A stretch of 35,656 nucleotides of DNA from Egaibacter sp046050465 (GTDB taxonomy: Bacteria > Pseudomonadota > Gammaproteobacteria > Burkholderiales > Burkholderiaceae_C), in assembly GCA_046050465.1 (NCBI GenBank), contig JBJOPS010000067.1, positions 1 through 35,656 of the forward strand, given 5' to 3'. The position numbers and the translations under genes were made by a program. This document shows positions 20,918 through 29,668 of this stretch, one piece after another; position 1 is the stretch's first letter; each line of letters starts with the position of its first letter. Under the pieces are notes generated by a model. The model was given only the letters and a program-made list of their open reading frames with translations. It did no database searches and was not told where the DNA came from.

Positions 20918-23392
20918 ATGAACGCCCCCGTTGACGTCTCCTTCTTTGCGCGCGCTGCCAAGCCGCTGACCAGTTACCGCAAGTACTGGGCGGCCCGTTT
21001 CGGCACGGCCAAGTTTTTGCCCATGAGCCTCAAAGAGATGGACGCACTGGGCTGGGACAGCTGCGACATCATTCTGGTGACGGGCGACGCCTATGTGGAC
21101 CACCCCAGCTTCGGCATGGCCGTGATTGGCCGCATGCTGGAAGCACAAGGGTTTCGGGTGGGCATCATCGCCCAGCCCGACTGGACCAGCGCCGAGGCCT
21201 TTAAAGCGCTGGGCAAACCCAACCTGTTTTGGGGCGTGACCGCGGGCAACATGGATTCCATGATCAACCGCTATACGGCGGACCGCAAAATCCGCAGCGA
21301 CGATGCCTACACCCCCGGCGATGTGGGCGGCAAACGCCCGGACCGCGCCGCCATCGTGTACAGCCAGCGTTGCCGGGAAGCCTTCAAGGACGTGCCCATT
21401 GTGCTGGGTGGCATTGAAGGCAGTCTGCGCCGCATTGCGCACTACGACTACTGGAGTGACAAAGTGCGCCGCTCCATCGTGGTGGATGCCAAGTGCGATC
21501 TGCTTCTCTACGGCAACGCCGAGCGAGCGATTGTGGAGATTGCCCACCGGCTGGCGGCCCGCGAGCCGGTTGAAAAAATCACCGATGTGCGCGGCACGGC
21601 TTTTGTGCGCCGCAGCGATGATGAGTCCGGCAAGGACTGGTTCGAGATTAACTCCACCAGTGTGGACGAGCCGGGCCGTGTGGAGTCCCACATCAACCCT
21701 TACATGACCACTTCGGAGCAGGCGGCCGGGCAGGGCAGCACCTGTGCGAAAGAGGATGCCGAGAAAGCGGAAAGTGCCGGAAACGCGATCGCTACAAAAA
21801 CAGTAGCTTCTCAGGCATATCCCACGAGGGCTGAGGGCCAAAAAGGCTCCGAAAATGAGCCCGGTTTTACCATCCAGCCCCTGACATTCATGCCGAACCC
21901 GGCTCTGTCTTCCAGCAAAGGCAAACTGAAAGTTCCGCCACGAGACCGCTCGGTGATTCGCCTGCCGTCTTATGAGCAGGTGCGGGCCGACCCCGTGCTT
22001 TATGCCCACGCCAACCGCGTGCTGCATCTGGAAACCAACCCCGGCAACGCCCGTGCGCTGGTGCAAGCGCATGGTGGGGGCCTCGATGGCAACGTCGAAT
22101 CGATGCGTCTGGCGCGCGACGTGTGGATCACGCCACCGCCTATCCCGCTGACCACCGCCGAGATGGACTTTGTGTTTGATCTGCCGTATGCCCGCAGCCC
22201 GCATCCGGCCTACGCCGACGAGAACGGCAGCCACGATCACACCACCAAAATCCCGGCGTGGGAGATGATCCGCTTCAGCGTCAACATCATGCGCGGCTGC
22301 TTTGGTGGCTGCACGTTTTGCTCCATCACCGAGCACGAAGGCCGCATCATCCAGAGCCGCAGTGAAGACTCGGTGATCAAGGAAATTGAAGACATCCGCG
22401 ACAAGGTGAAAGGCTTCACCGGCACCATTTCCGACCTGGGTGGCCCCACGGCCAACATGTACCGCCTGGGCTGCAAGAGCCCCGAGATTGAAGCCGCCTG
22501 CCGCAAGCCCAGCTGCGTCTACCCCGGCATCTGCCAGAACCTCACCACCGACCACGGCCCGCTGATCCACATGTACCGCCGGGGCAGGGCGCTCAAAGGC
22601 ATCAAGAAGATTTTGATTGGCTCCGGCCTGCGCTACGACCTGGCCGTGAAGAGCCCTGAATACGTGAAAGAGCTGGTGCAGCATCATGTTGGGGGCTACC
22701 TGAAGATTGCGCCCGAGCACACCGAACAGGGCCCGCTCACCAAGATGATGAAGCCCGGCATTGGCAGTTACGACAAGTTCAAAACGCTGTTCGAGAAGTA
22801 CAGCCTGGAAGCGGGCAAGAAGCAGTTTCTGATTCCGTATTTCATCGCCGCCCACCCCGGCACCAGCGACGAAGACATGATGAACCTGGCCGTGTGGCTG
22901 AAGAAAAACGGTTTTCGCGCCGACCAGGTGCAGACGTTTTACCCGTCACCCATGGCCACCGCCACGGCGATGTACCACACCAACAAAAACCCGCTGCGCA
23001 AGATCACGCGGGACAGCGAGACGGTGGACATCGTGCGCGGCGACAAGCGCCGTCGCCTGCACAAGGCCTTTTTGCGCTACCACGATGCCAACAACTGGCC
23101 GCTGTTGCGCGAAGCGCTGAAAACCATGGGCCGCGCCGATTTGATTGGTAACGGCAAACACCACCTGATTCCGACCTTCCAGCCGCTGACGGACGGCGGC
23201 TACCAGAGCGCACGGCGCAAAAACTCCACCGTTGCGCCTGCCAAACCGGCGGCACCCGTGAAAACACTGAAAGCGTCGACTGCACCGTCACGTGGCCGCA
23301 TGCTGACGCAACACACCGGTTTGCCACCACGCGTGACCGGATCAGCAAAACCTGTTGTCAAGCCGTCGGGCAAGGGCCGCAAAATCAGTTGA
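20918..23392 (+). CDS. ygiQ: YgiQ-family radical SAM protein (UPF0313)
   Basis: An 824-residue protein with the UPF0313 N-terminal domain (FLPMSLKEMDALGWD, VTGDAYVDHPSFGMAVIGR) and a radical-SAM core. The iron-sulfur cluster cysteines are C461, C465 and C468 in RGCFGGCTFCSITEHEG. SDLGGPTANMYRLGC and KIAPEHTEQGPL follow. The C-terminal tail is basic and Lys/Pro-rich. The E. coli homologue is about 740 residues. The extra length lies in this tail and in a low-complexity insertion at about residues 268-345, which includes residues 292-307 encoded by the dispersed repeat. The biochemical function is not established for the family. It is a single-gene unit ending in a hairpin. Confidence 0.93.
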   Translation: MNAPVDVSFFARAAKPLTSYRKYWAARFGTAKFLPMSLKEMDALGWDSCDIILVTGDAYVDHPSFGMAVIGRMLEAQGFRVGIIAQPDWTSAEAFKALGKPNLFWGVTAGNMDSMINRYTADRKIRSDDAYTPGDVGGKRPDRAAIVYSQRCREAFKDVPIVLGGIEGSLRRIAHYDYWSDKVRRSIVVDAKCDLLLYGNAERAIVEIAHRLAAREPVEKITDVRGTAFVRRSDDESGKDWFEINSTSVDEPGRVESHINPYMTTSEQAAGQGSTCAKEDAEKAESAGNAIATKTVASQAYPTRAEGQKGSENEPGFTIQPLTFMPNPALSSSKGKLKVPPRDRSVIRLPSYEQVRADPVLYAHANRVLHLETNPGNARALVQAHGGGLDGNVESMRLARDVWITPPPIPLTTAEMDFVFDLPYARSPHPAYADENGSHDHTTKIPAWEMIRFSVNIMRGCFGGCTFCSITEHEGRIIQSRSEDSVIKEIEDIRDKVKGFTGTISDLGGPTANMYRLGCKSPEIEAACRKPSCVYPGICQNLTTDHGPLIHMYRRGRALKGIKKILIGSGLRYDLAVKSPEYVKELVQHHVGGYLKIAPEHTEQGPLTKMMKPGIGSYDKFKTLFEKYSLEAGKKQFLIPYFIAAHPGTSDEDMMNLAVWLKKNGFRADQVQTFYPSPMATATAMYHTNKNPLRKITRDSETVDIVRGDKRRRLHKAFLRYHDANNWPLLREALKTMGRADLIGNGKHHLIPTFQPLTDGGYQSARRKNSTVAPAKPAAPVKTLKASTAPSRGRMLTQHTGLPPRVTGSAKPVVKPSGKGRKIS
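21791..21839 (+). repeat. 49-bp dispersed repeat, copy R2 (inside ygiQ)
   Basis: It has a perfect GCTAC/GTAGC stem with a seven-base loop, followed by the conserved TTCTCAGGCATATCCCACG, AGGGCT and GGCC positions. It is read as Ala-Thr-Lys-Thr-Val-Ala-Ser... without interrupting the frame. It is about 80% identical over 49 bases to the livG copy and about 73% to the copy at 24469 (hand counts). Confidence 0.82.
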
Positions 23393-23404
23393 AGTTGAAG
23401 TGCC

Positions 23405-23430
23405 CGGGCTGTTTTGAAGACGGCCCGTTT
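23405..23430 (+). terminator. Probable terminator of ygiQ
   Basis: CGGGCTG (23405-23411) pairs with CGGCCCG (23421-23427), seven pairs with one G-U, around a nine-base loop, and is followed by TTT. It starts 12 bases after the ygiQ stop. The U-run is short, so termination strength is uncertain. Confidence 0.45.
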
Positions 23431-23510
23431 CTGGCTACGACGCAAACCGTGCTGTCACTGGCCCGGCGGTCTGAAAAAGGCTGAAAACGCAGAATTTTCG
23501 AGAAAAAAGT

Positions 23511-23558
23511 GGCCTTAGCCCTCGCCGGATATGCGTGAGCAGCTACTATTTCGATAGC
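23511..23558 (-). repeat. 49-bp dispersed repeat, copy R4 (overlaps the CoA-transferase stop)
   Basis: This minus-strand copy is 48 bases long, with one base missing near its 3' end. It has GCTA/TAGC arms, GCTGCTCACGCATATCC, AGGGCT and GGCC. The +1 frame contains TAG, which is the stop codon of the upstream CoA-transferase gene. The copy otherwise fills the gap between that gene and ygiQ. Confidence 0.82.
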
Positions 23559-24454
23559 GTATGCAGCGGAAGGTCTTTTGCCACCGCCAGCACGTCCAGC
23601 TGCTGGCGCGTCTGCGTGAGCAGGAACGCGGCGATCGCCTGGTGGGTGGCCGGGGTGAACAGCGAGCGGATGTCAGAAGCTGCTACACCTGCCACAGCGC
23701 ACAAGGCTGCGGCAAAGTGCGGCTCCAGCGCCGCCACCGCCACACGGCCATCCTTGCAGGGGTACACGCGATAACCGGCATGGGCACCGCCCACCGAACC
23801 CGTGGGCAAGGTCAGGCCCCAGGCGCGGGGCAGGGCGAGGTAACTGGCGGCGGCTGACAGGGCCACTTCGATGAACACGCCTTTGCCCCTGGTCTGTCGC
23901 GCGAGGGTGGCTTGCAGCACGGCCTCGCTGACCATGACCGAGCCGCCCATATCGGCATACAGCGTGGGCGGCAGGTCCAGCCCGGTCACCAGGCCGTTAT
24001 CGGCCATGTAGGTGAGGTCGTGGCCGGGCACCTCGGCCAGCGTGCCTGGCGCGCCAACGATGGCCACCTGCGACAGGCCGGGGTAGCGCTTGTGCAGCGC
24101 CTTCCAGCCCAGCCCCAGCTTTTCCAGCGCCGACGGGCGAAAGGACGTGAGCAGCACGTCGGCCTTGGCCAGCTCGCGGTGCAGTGCCTTTTGACCCGCT
24201 TCTGTTTTGAGGTCAGCGGTGAGCCGCTTCACACCGTCGTGCAGTTGCGCGTAGGCAGGGCGGTTGTACTGGCCCATAGGGTCGCCCGATGTGCCGGGTG
24301 GCGCGTTTCCGGGTGCGGGTGGTTCCAGCTTGATGCAGGTGGCGCCCATCTGTTTGCAGCGCATCAGCGCGGCCGGGCCCGGCAGGTTGAGTGCAAGGCT
24401 CAGGATGCGGATGCCCTTGAGCGGGCGCAGGGCGGGTGTGCTGGATGTTGCCAT
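23546..24454 (-). CDS. CaiB/BaiF class III CoA-transferase, short form
   Basis: A 302-residue member of the CaiB/BaiF group, which includes alpha-methylacyl-CoA racemase and formyl-CoA transferases. It shows PLKGIRILSLALNLPGPAAL, KLEPPAPGNAP, and LKTEAGQKALHRELAKADVL. The racemase catalytic residues appear conserved: His in PGHDLTYMA, Asp in YADMGGS, and Glu in VAVAALEPHF. Racemases are usually about 360 residues; this ends early at DLPLHTLSK. The final Leu-Ser-Lys-stop codons come from a dispersed repeat, so the original C-terminus may have been lost or replaced. Acyl-CoA substrate unknown. It faces ygiQ tail to tail. Confidence 0.85.
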   Translation of the reverse strand: MATSSTPALRPLKGIRILSLALNLPGPAALMRCKQMGATCIKLEPPAPGNAPPGTSGDPMGQYNRPAYAQLHDGVKRLTADLKTEAGQKALHRELAKADVLLTSFRPSALEKLGLGWKALHKRYPGLSQVAIVGAPGTLAEVPGHDLTYMADNGLVTGLDLPPTLYADMGGSVMVSEAVLQATLARQTRGKGVFIEVALSAAASYLALPRAWGLTLPTGSVGGAHAGYRVYPCKDGRVAVAALEPHFAAALCAVAGVAASDIRSLFTPATHQAIAAFLLTQTRQQLDVLAVAKDLPLHTLSK

Positions 24455-24468
24455 GGAGATACCGGTTT

Positions 24469-24517
24469 GCTACAAAATAAATAGCTTCCCGCGCATATTC
24501 CACGGGGGCCAGAAGCC
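24469..24517 (+). repeat. 49-bp dispersed repeat, copy R3 (intergenic)
   Basis: An ungapped 49-base copy with GCTA/TAGC arms, CGCGCATATTCCACG, GGGGGCC and GCC ends. It lies between the CoA-transferase start (24454) and the pobA stop (24534). Unlike the coding copies, its Ala-Thr-Lys frame is closed by a TAA at the fourth codon. Confidence 0.82.
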
Positions 24518-24533
24518 TAATTTATCCTGAAAA

Positions 24534-25718
24534 TTACCCCAATTCGAGCGGCAGCCCCACATAATTTTCAGCCAGCGTGGTGGATGCGGCCACCGAATGC
24601 ACCAGGTAGTCCAGCTCGGCTTCCTGCATTTTCTGGCCAAAGCCCTGCGAGTCGGGGAAGCGGTGCATCAGCGAGGTGAGCCACCATGAAAAGCGTTCGG
24701 CTTTCCAGATGCGGCGCAGACAGCGCTGCGAATAGGTGTCGATGCCCGCAGGCGTTTTGTCGCGATAAAACTGGATAAACGCATTGGACAGGTATTTCAC
24801 GTCGCTGGCCGCCAGGTTCAGGCCCTTGGCCCCGGTGGGCGGCACGATGTGGGCGGCGTCTCCGGCCAAAAACAGGCTGCCAAAGCGCATGGGCTCGGCT
24901 ACAAAGCTGCGCAGCGGGGCAATGCTTTTCTCGATGCTGGGGCCGGAGATGATGGCTTCGGCCAGCGCGGGGTCCAGCCTGCGGCGCAACTCGTCCCAGA
25001 AGCGCTGGTCGCTCCAGTCAGCCACCTTGTCATCAACCGGGCACTGCACGTAGTAACGACTGCGGGTGAGGCTGCGCATGGAACACAGCGAAAAGCCGCG
25101 TTCGCTGTTGCCGTAAACGATGGCATGGGGTGATACCGGCGGCACATCGGCCAGCACGCCCAGCCAGCCGAAGGGGTAGACCTTTTCATATTCGGTAATC
25201 GACCCCTTGGGTACGCTGGCGCGGCACACGCCGTGAAAGCCGTCGCAACCGGCAATGAAGTCGGCCCAGAGGGTGTGGGTCTGGCCATCTTTATCGAAAG
25301 TTACGCGGGGGCGGTTGCCATCGAAGTCGTGGATGGCCACGTTGGCTGCCTGGTAGAGGGTGGGCAGACCTGCGGCGTTGCGGGCATTCATCAGATCGCG
25401 GGTTACCTCGGTCTGGCCGTAGGCGGTCACCACCTTGCCGCCGGTGAGGCCGTGCACGTTGATCGAGTGGCGTCCGCCTGCAAACACCAGTTCGATGCTG
25501 TGGTGCACCACGCCTTCGGCCAGCACCCCGGCGCCAACGCCCGCCTCCTGGAGCATGTCCACGGTGGTCTGCTCCAGAATGCCGGCGCGGATGCGGCCCA
25601 GCACGTAGTCCGGGCTTTGGCGCTCCACAATGACGGCGTCAATGCCGGCCTTGTGCAGCAACTGGCCGAGCAGCAGGCCCGAAGGCCCGGCGCCGATGAT
25701 GGCGACCTGGGTGCGCAT
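24534..25718 (-). CDS. pobA: 4-hydroxybenzoate 3-monooxygenase
   Basis: A 394-residue flavoprotein that hydroxylates 4-hydroxybenzoate to protocatechuate with NADPH and O2. It has the N-terminal FAD motif VAIIGAGPSGLLLGQLLHKA, VERQSPDYVLGRIRAG, the DG motif AGCDGFHGVCRASVP, and the GD motif LFLAGDAAHIVPPTGAKGLN. The residue pattern SERGFSLCSMRS (200s) is the substrate pocket of the Pseudomonas enzyme, and the length of 394 is exactly that of the family. The ATG at 25718 is chosen because GGAGA stands six bases before it; the frame is open 31 codons further. It diverges from pobR. Confidence 0.95.
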   Translation of the reverse strand: MRTQVAIIGAGPSGLLLGQLLHKAGIDAVIVERQSPDYVLGRIRAGILEQTTVDMLQEAGVGAGVLAEGVVHHSIELVFAGGRHSINVHGLTGGKVVTAYGQTEVTRDLMNARNAAGLPTLYQAANVAIHDFDGNRPRVTFDKDGQTHTLWADFIAGCDGFHGVCRASVPKGSITEYEKVYPFGWLGVLADVPPVSPHAIVYGNSERGFSLCSMRSLTRSRYYVQCPVDDKVADWSDQRFWDELRRRLDPALAEAIISGPSIEKSIAPLRSFVAEPMRFGSLFLAGDAAHIVPPTGAKGLNLAASDVKYLSNAFIQFYRDKTPAGIDTYSQRCLRRIWKAERFSWWLTSLMHRFPDSQGFGQKMQEAELDYLVHSVAASTTLAENYVGLPLELG

Positions 25719-25793
25719 GAACAGTCTCCCGATTGAAAGCAGATCCAAGTTTAGGGAAGATGCCGTTTTGCCAACAGAGGCTACGGGTTTCAT

Positions 25794-25830
25794 TTGCGCG
25801 ATGATCGTCATGCTTGCGCGGTGATCGCGC
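25794..25830. promoter_or_regulatory. Probable PobR operator in the pobA-pobR gap
   Basis: A 14-base direct repeat TTGCGCG(A/G)TGATCG occurs at 25794-25807 and 25814-25827, start to start 20 bases apart, close to two DNA turns. The right copy extends to a palindrome GCGCG-GTGAT-CGCGC (25816-25830). It lies 19 bases before the pobR ATG and about 75 bases before the pobA ATG, fitting an IclR-type activator/autorepressor site. Confidence 0.6.
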
Positions 25831-25848
25831 AGCGTTTACAGTCCGTGC

Positions 25849-26634
25849 ATGACGATTGCCAAAGCAGATCTGATCGAAGGCATGGCCAAAGGCATGGCGG
25901 TGCTGGAGAGCTTTGATACGCAGCGCCAGCGGCTCAACGCCACGCTGGCCGCGCAGCGGGCGGGCATCACCCGGGCATCTGCCCGCCGCCACCTGCTCAC
26001 GCTGGCGCACCTGGGGTATCTGGAAACCGATGGCAGCTACTTCTGGCTGTCAGCCAAGGTGCTGCGGTTTTCCGGCAGTTACCTGTCGTCGGCGCGTTTG
26101 CCGCGGCTGCTGCAACCCGCGCTAAACCGTTTGACGGCCCTGACGCAGGAATCCTTTTCAGCTGTGGTGCTGGACGGGCACGAGGTGGTGATCGTGGCAC
26201 GCAGCGGCATTGACCTTCGGGTGTCTGCCGCCAGCGCCAGTGGTGTGCTGGCTTATGGCCTGCACCTGGGCGCCCGGTTGCCGGCGCATGTCACGTCCAC
26301 CGGCCGGGTGCTGCTGGCGGCGCTTCCCAAGACCGAATTCAATCTCTGGCTGAAAGGACGCACGTTGCCGCGCCTGACGGCGCATACCGTTACAGATGCA
26401 AAACGGCTGCGCGAGGTGATTGAACAGGTGCGGGCCGACGACTATTGCCTGGCCAGTGAAGAGCATGAGCTGGGTATCCACGCGCTGTCGGTGCCGGTGC
26501 GCAATCTGCAGGGCAAAACGGTTGCCGCACTGAACGTCGTTGCGCCGCTGGGGCGACTGCCTGCAGCCAGGATGCGGCAAACCCTGCTGCCACTGCTGAT
26601 TGAGGCCGCCAATGAAATACGCCCCCTGATTTAG
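25849..26634 (+). CDS. pobR: IclR-family regulator, PobR type
   Basis: A 261-residue transcription factor. The N-terminal winged helix (GMAVLESFDTQRQRLNATLA, then GITRASARRHLLTLAHLGYL) is followed by the IclR effector domain (VVLDGHEVVIVARSGIDLRV, LPAHVTSTGRVLLAALP, YCLASEEHELGIHALSVPVR). Divergent placement beside pobA matches IclR-type PobR activators, which respond to 4-hydroxybenzoate. The ATG at 25849 has no clear ribosome site. An internal ATG at 25882 follows GAAGG and would trim 11 residues without loss of the helix-turn-helix. It converges on ushA with a 37-base gap. Confidence 0.88.
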   Translation: MTIAKADLIEGMAKGMAVLESFDTQRQRLNATLAAQRAGITRASARRHLLTLAHLGYLETDGSYFWLSAKVLRFSGSYLSSARLPRLLQPALNRLTALTQESFSAVVLDGHEVVIVARSGIDLRVSAASASGVLAYGLHLGARLPAHVTSTGRVLLAALPKTEFNLWLKGRTLPRLTAHTVTDAKRLREVIEQVRADDYCLASEEHELGIHALSVPVRNLQGKTVAALNVVAPLGRLPAARMRQTLLPLLIEAANEIRPLI

Positions 26635-26671
26635 AGGGCGTCATCAGCGGGCGTGTTTGGGTCGGTGTCGC

Positions 26672-28309
26672 TTACTTGCGCACGACGGCTGCGCCCGGGT
26701 CAAACTCGGCAGCTTTGATCGGGCTCTTGGCCGTGATATAGGCTTTCAACACGTCGGCGTCCACAAAGCCGGTGTCCACATAGCTCTTGTGGGTGGTGAG
26801 CTTGGGATAGCCGTCACCGCCTGCGGCCTGGAAGTTGTTGATGGTCATGCGGTAGGTCTTGGCAGCGTCAAGGGGCGCGCCTTTGATGGAGGCGCTGGTA
26901 ATTGCGGTGCCGGTGATTACCAGATTGACGCCGGCGAATTGCGGGAATGCACCAGAACCGACCGACATTTTTGCCGCAGCGTTGAGATAAGCCAAGGCTT
27001 CGGCACCGGTCAGGTCAACAGTCGCTACGGTATTGCCAAAGGGTTGAACCTTCAGCACGTCCTTGTAGGTCAGCTTGCCGGCTGGCAACGACTCACGCAC
27101 ACCACCAGAATTCATCACGGCAAAGTCAGCGCGCGTCTTCTCCATCATGGCCCGAGCTATCAATACCCCCATGGAAGCCGGTTTCGCACGAACCACAGCG
27201 CGATCACCCTCCAGCTTGCCATCGGTGGAGCCAATTTCAACATTCAGCTTCTGTTGCCCGAACTCCTGATAGGGCGTCAGCATGGCCAGCATGTCCTTGT
27301 CTTCGGCAATGGCCACGGTGTAGGGCACCTTGCTGGTCTTGCCGTCTGCCGCCTTGACCGATTTCATCAGGTTGACGGGGATCAGCGCGTATTTCACCAG
27401 TGTGAAGTCGCCGTTGCGGTATTCAAAATCGGCGCGCCCAACATATTTACCCCACTCATGGGCCTGTACCACCCAGGTGCCATTCTGGCGGTCCGGCTTG
27501 CATTCGGTGCCCGGCACGTATTCGCGGTCCAGCACGTTTTCGGCTTTCATGCAGGCAGGGTTCTGCGTGTGGCCGCCTACCACCATGTCGATACCCTTCA
27601 CGGCGCGTGCCATTTCCACATCGCCCACGGCCTGTGTGCCATGGTTGCCGTTTTCAAAGTGTCCCATGTGCGTGGCGGCAATCACCACGTCCACCTTGGT
27701 GCGAAGTTCGGGCACCACCTTGGCCGCCTCGGCAATCACGCTGCGAAACTCGATGTTTTTAACGTTGTCGGGGTGCACCATCTTGTAGGTGTCTTGCGTG
27801 GTAAGACCCATCACGCCCACCCGTACGCCGCCCAGTGAGAAGATTTTGTAGGGCTCAAACATGCGCTCGCCACGGTCATAGATGTTGGCAGCCAGCATCG
27901 GAAATTTGATCAAATCCCGCTGCATTTTCAGTACAGGCAAAGGCTTGTCGAACTCGTGGTTGCCCACGGCCATGGCGTCGTAGCCCAGCAGATTCATGCC
28001 CTTGAAGTCGGGCACGGCGTCCTGCAGGTCAGATTCGGGCACGCCGGTGTTCACGTCGCCACCGTCCAGCAGCAGGCTGTAGCCTCCTGAGGCCTTGACT
28101 TTGGCGCGGATGCCGTCAATCAGCGTCTTGCGGGCTGCCATGCCGTATTCACCATCGCCGTTCTTCCAGAACCGGCCATGGTGGTCGTTGGTGTGCAGAA
28201 TGGTGATTTTGTAGGTTTTGTCTTTTTCCGGCCCGCCTGAGCCCAGGCTGGAGCAGGCGGCCAGAGCAAAGGCCAGGGTGGAATAGACAAGGGGCTTGAC
28301 GAATTTCAT
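26672..28309 (-). CDS. ushA: UshA-type 5'-nucleotidase lipoprotein
   Basis: A 545-residue metallophosphoesterase. The N-terminal signal ends in the lipobox LAAC (Cys19), so it is likely membrane-anchored on the periplasmic side, unlike the soluble E. coli enzyme. The catalytic domain shows ILHTNDHHGRFWKNGDGEYG, LLLDGGDVNTG, AVGNHEFD, ATHMGHFENGNHG and VVGGHTQNP. The C-terminal nucleotide-specificity domain follows, with MNSGGVRESLPAG and VQPFGNTVATVDLTG. It hydrolyses nucleotides or UDP-sugars in the periplasm. Start at 28309 by signal peptide and an upstream GGATCC-AGCCC; the frame is open 13 codons further. Only 39 bases separate it from the hipA stop upstream, so read-through from hipBA is possible. 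Confidence 0.92.
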   Translation of the reverse strand: MKFVKPLVYSTLAFALAACSSLGSGGPEKDKTYKITILHTNDHHGRFWKNGDGEYGMAARKTLIDGIRAKVKASGGYSLLLDGGDVNTGVPESDLQDAVPDFKGMNLLGYDAMAVGNHEFDKPLPVLKMQRDLIKFPMLAANIYDRGERMFEPYKIFSLGGVRVGVMGLTTQDTYKMVHPDNVKNIEFRSVIAEAAKVVPELRTKVDVVIAATHMGHFENGNHGTQAVGDVEMARAVKGIDMVVGGHTQNPACMKAENVLDREYVPGTECKPDRQNGTWVVQAHEWGKYVGRADFEYRNGDFTLVKYALIPVNLMKSVKAADGKTSKVPYTVAIAEDKDMLAMLTPYQEFGQQKLNVEIGSTDGKLEGDRAVVRAKPASMGVLIARAMMEKTRADFAVMNSGGVRESLPAGKLTYKDVLKVQPFGNTVATVDLTGAEALAYLNAAAKMSVGSGAFPQFAGVNLVITGTAITSASIKGAPLDAAKTYRMTINNFQAAGGDGYPKLTTHKSYVDTGFVDADVLKAYITAKSPIKAAEFDPGAAVVRK

Positions 28310-28348
28310 GGGCTGGATCCGTAAGTGGGTTGACGGTGGGTTGAACAA

Positions 28349-29668
28349 TTATGGCCTTGATTTATTGAGCAAGCTATCTTGCAAAAATAGGGCTCTTTTG
28401 GTGATGTCGTGAAAAATATTTGCGATGATGGGCTCGTTTGTCTGTTCCGTCACCATTTCTGTCACTTTCGATAGGCGTTGTGACAGCCGCGACAGCATTT
28501 GCGAGGCCACCTTGCGAAGTAAAACCAACTGTACGCTACAACTTTTCGCCATGGTTGCCCAATCAGCACTCGTCACCAAGTCAATGGTGGTCTCCTGACC
28601 GATATATTGTGCAAAGTCTTTATAGGCATATACCGTGCCACACACGATGTCATAGAACGGTGCAACCTCCATGCCTTGACTGGTTTTCTGCGGATGCAGT
28701 TCGTGGCTTGTTGGGTGTATCAGCAGCGAAAGATTTTTGGCGTGTGCGTCGCTATTGCCGACCAAATAGTTGAAGAAAACCCACTGCAACAATTTAATCC
28801 GAGCCGCCGCAGGGGTGTTACAAAGGCTGGATAGCCCCATCAAGTCCGCTAACGTTGCACCGCTTGGCGCATGCTCGTAGTGCGGCTCCTCATACTTCTG
28901 CTCAGGTGGCAGGTTCAATGCCTGACAGCCGTCGATCTGGTGCGTCCTGATCAAGCCGCCATCCGCAGTCCAGAGCCGGTCGTATCGTTGGACCAACAGT
29001 ACAGGTTCGGGTAATCGTCTGAACGTCGTATCGGGAACCCGCAAGCCGAGCGTCTGCGCCAGCGTCATGCAGAAATACTCGTTTGCAACGATGCCCGGAT
29101 GCTTGACGTCACCTACTTTAAGAATATGCGATGTTGGTGCCGAGTCTTGCGGCAGCATCAGGCTGCCATCCAGATTCATGTAAACACCCAATTTGTTCTG
29201 AACACCCGCTAAGGATATGCGGCGCTTGCCTTTCCAGAACATCAGGGGTACGCCATGGGCTCGCGAGTCTGCAATACGCTGGTGTAGTTCGTCGTTACTG
29301 ACCGGTGTGTAGAGGTTCCCGGTAACACTTGATTGCGGCAGCCCGTCACCAGGTATTTCATCTGGTTCGATTAACACGAGTGCACCAGCGCAGTCACGGC
29401 CAGCCTTGCGCAACATGCCGAAGACATCAAACTTGCTTATTTGATGTGCACGGGCCATGCTCTCTAGTGCATACCCTTCTGGCAGTAAGTTACTGAAAAA
29501 GTGTTTGACCGCCGCGCCGCGCGTAATATCACCCAATGGCAGGTGTGGTGAGAAAGCGTAACCCCCATGCTGCTGCCAGGTATCTGCGTAGGCAAGCTCG
29601 AACTCCTGCCCATCGTGACGCAAATGCGCTGCTTGTTGGTCCCCAACCCAAATGGCCAAGGCGCTCAT
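28349..29668 (-). CDS. hipA: HipA-family serine/threonine kinase toxin
   Basis: A 439-residue toxin kinase. The N-terminal HipA_N domain (LPLGDITRGAAVKHFFSNLLP) leads to the P-loop-like autophosphorylation segment RRISLAGVQNKLGV (Ser152). The C-terminal catalytic loop GNSDAHAKNLSLL (about 304-316) and the metal-binding PFYD (337-340) are both intact. E. coli HipA phosphorylates glutamyl-tRNA synthetase; the target here is unknown. It overlaps hipB by four bases (ATGA). The GC content appears lower than that of flanking genes, and the module lies beside a 5'-truncated DUF1801 gene, both suggesting acquisition. Confidence 0.93.
   Translation of the reverse strand: MSALAIWVGDQQAAHLRHDGQEFELAYADTWQQHGGYAFSPHLPLGDITRGAAVKHFFSNLLPEGYALESMARAHQISKFDVFGMLRKAGRDCAGALVLIEPDEIPGDGLPQSSVTGNLYTPVSNDELHQRIADSRAHGVPLMFWKGKRRISLAGVQNKLGVYMNLDGSLMLPQDSAPTSHILKVGDVKHPGIVANEYFCMTLAQTLGLRVPDTTFRRLPEPVLLVQRYDRLWTADGGLIRTHQIDGCQALNLPPEQKYEEPHYEHAPSGATLADLMGLSSLCNTPAAARIKLLQWVFFNYLVGNSDAHAKNLSLLIHPTSHELHPQKTSQGMEVAPFYDIVCGTVYAYKDFAQYIGQETTIDLVTSADWATMAKSCSVQLVLLRKVASQMLSRLSQRLSKVTEMVTEQTNEPIIANIFHDITKRALFLQDSLLNKSRP

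Noticed and set aside
20873..22855. Long minus-strand frame (660 codons) opposite ygiQ.
   Set aside because: It is an antisense shadow typical of high-GC genes. The sense strand has the full radical-SAM protein, and this frame's His/Gly/Ala-rich translation is not protein-like.
28351..28400. GATAGC and AGGGCT-like pieces in the hipA 3' end considered as a sixth repeat copy.
   Set aside because: The spacing and order do not match the 49-bp unit, and only short pieces agree.
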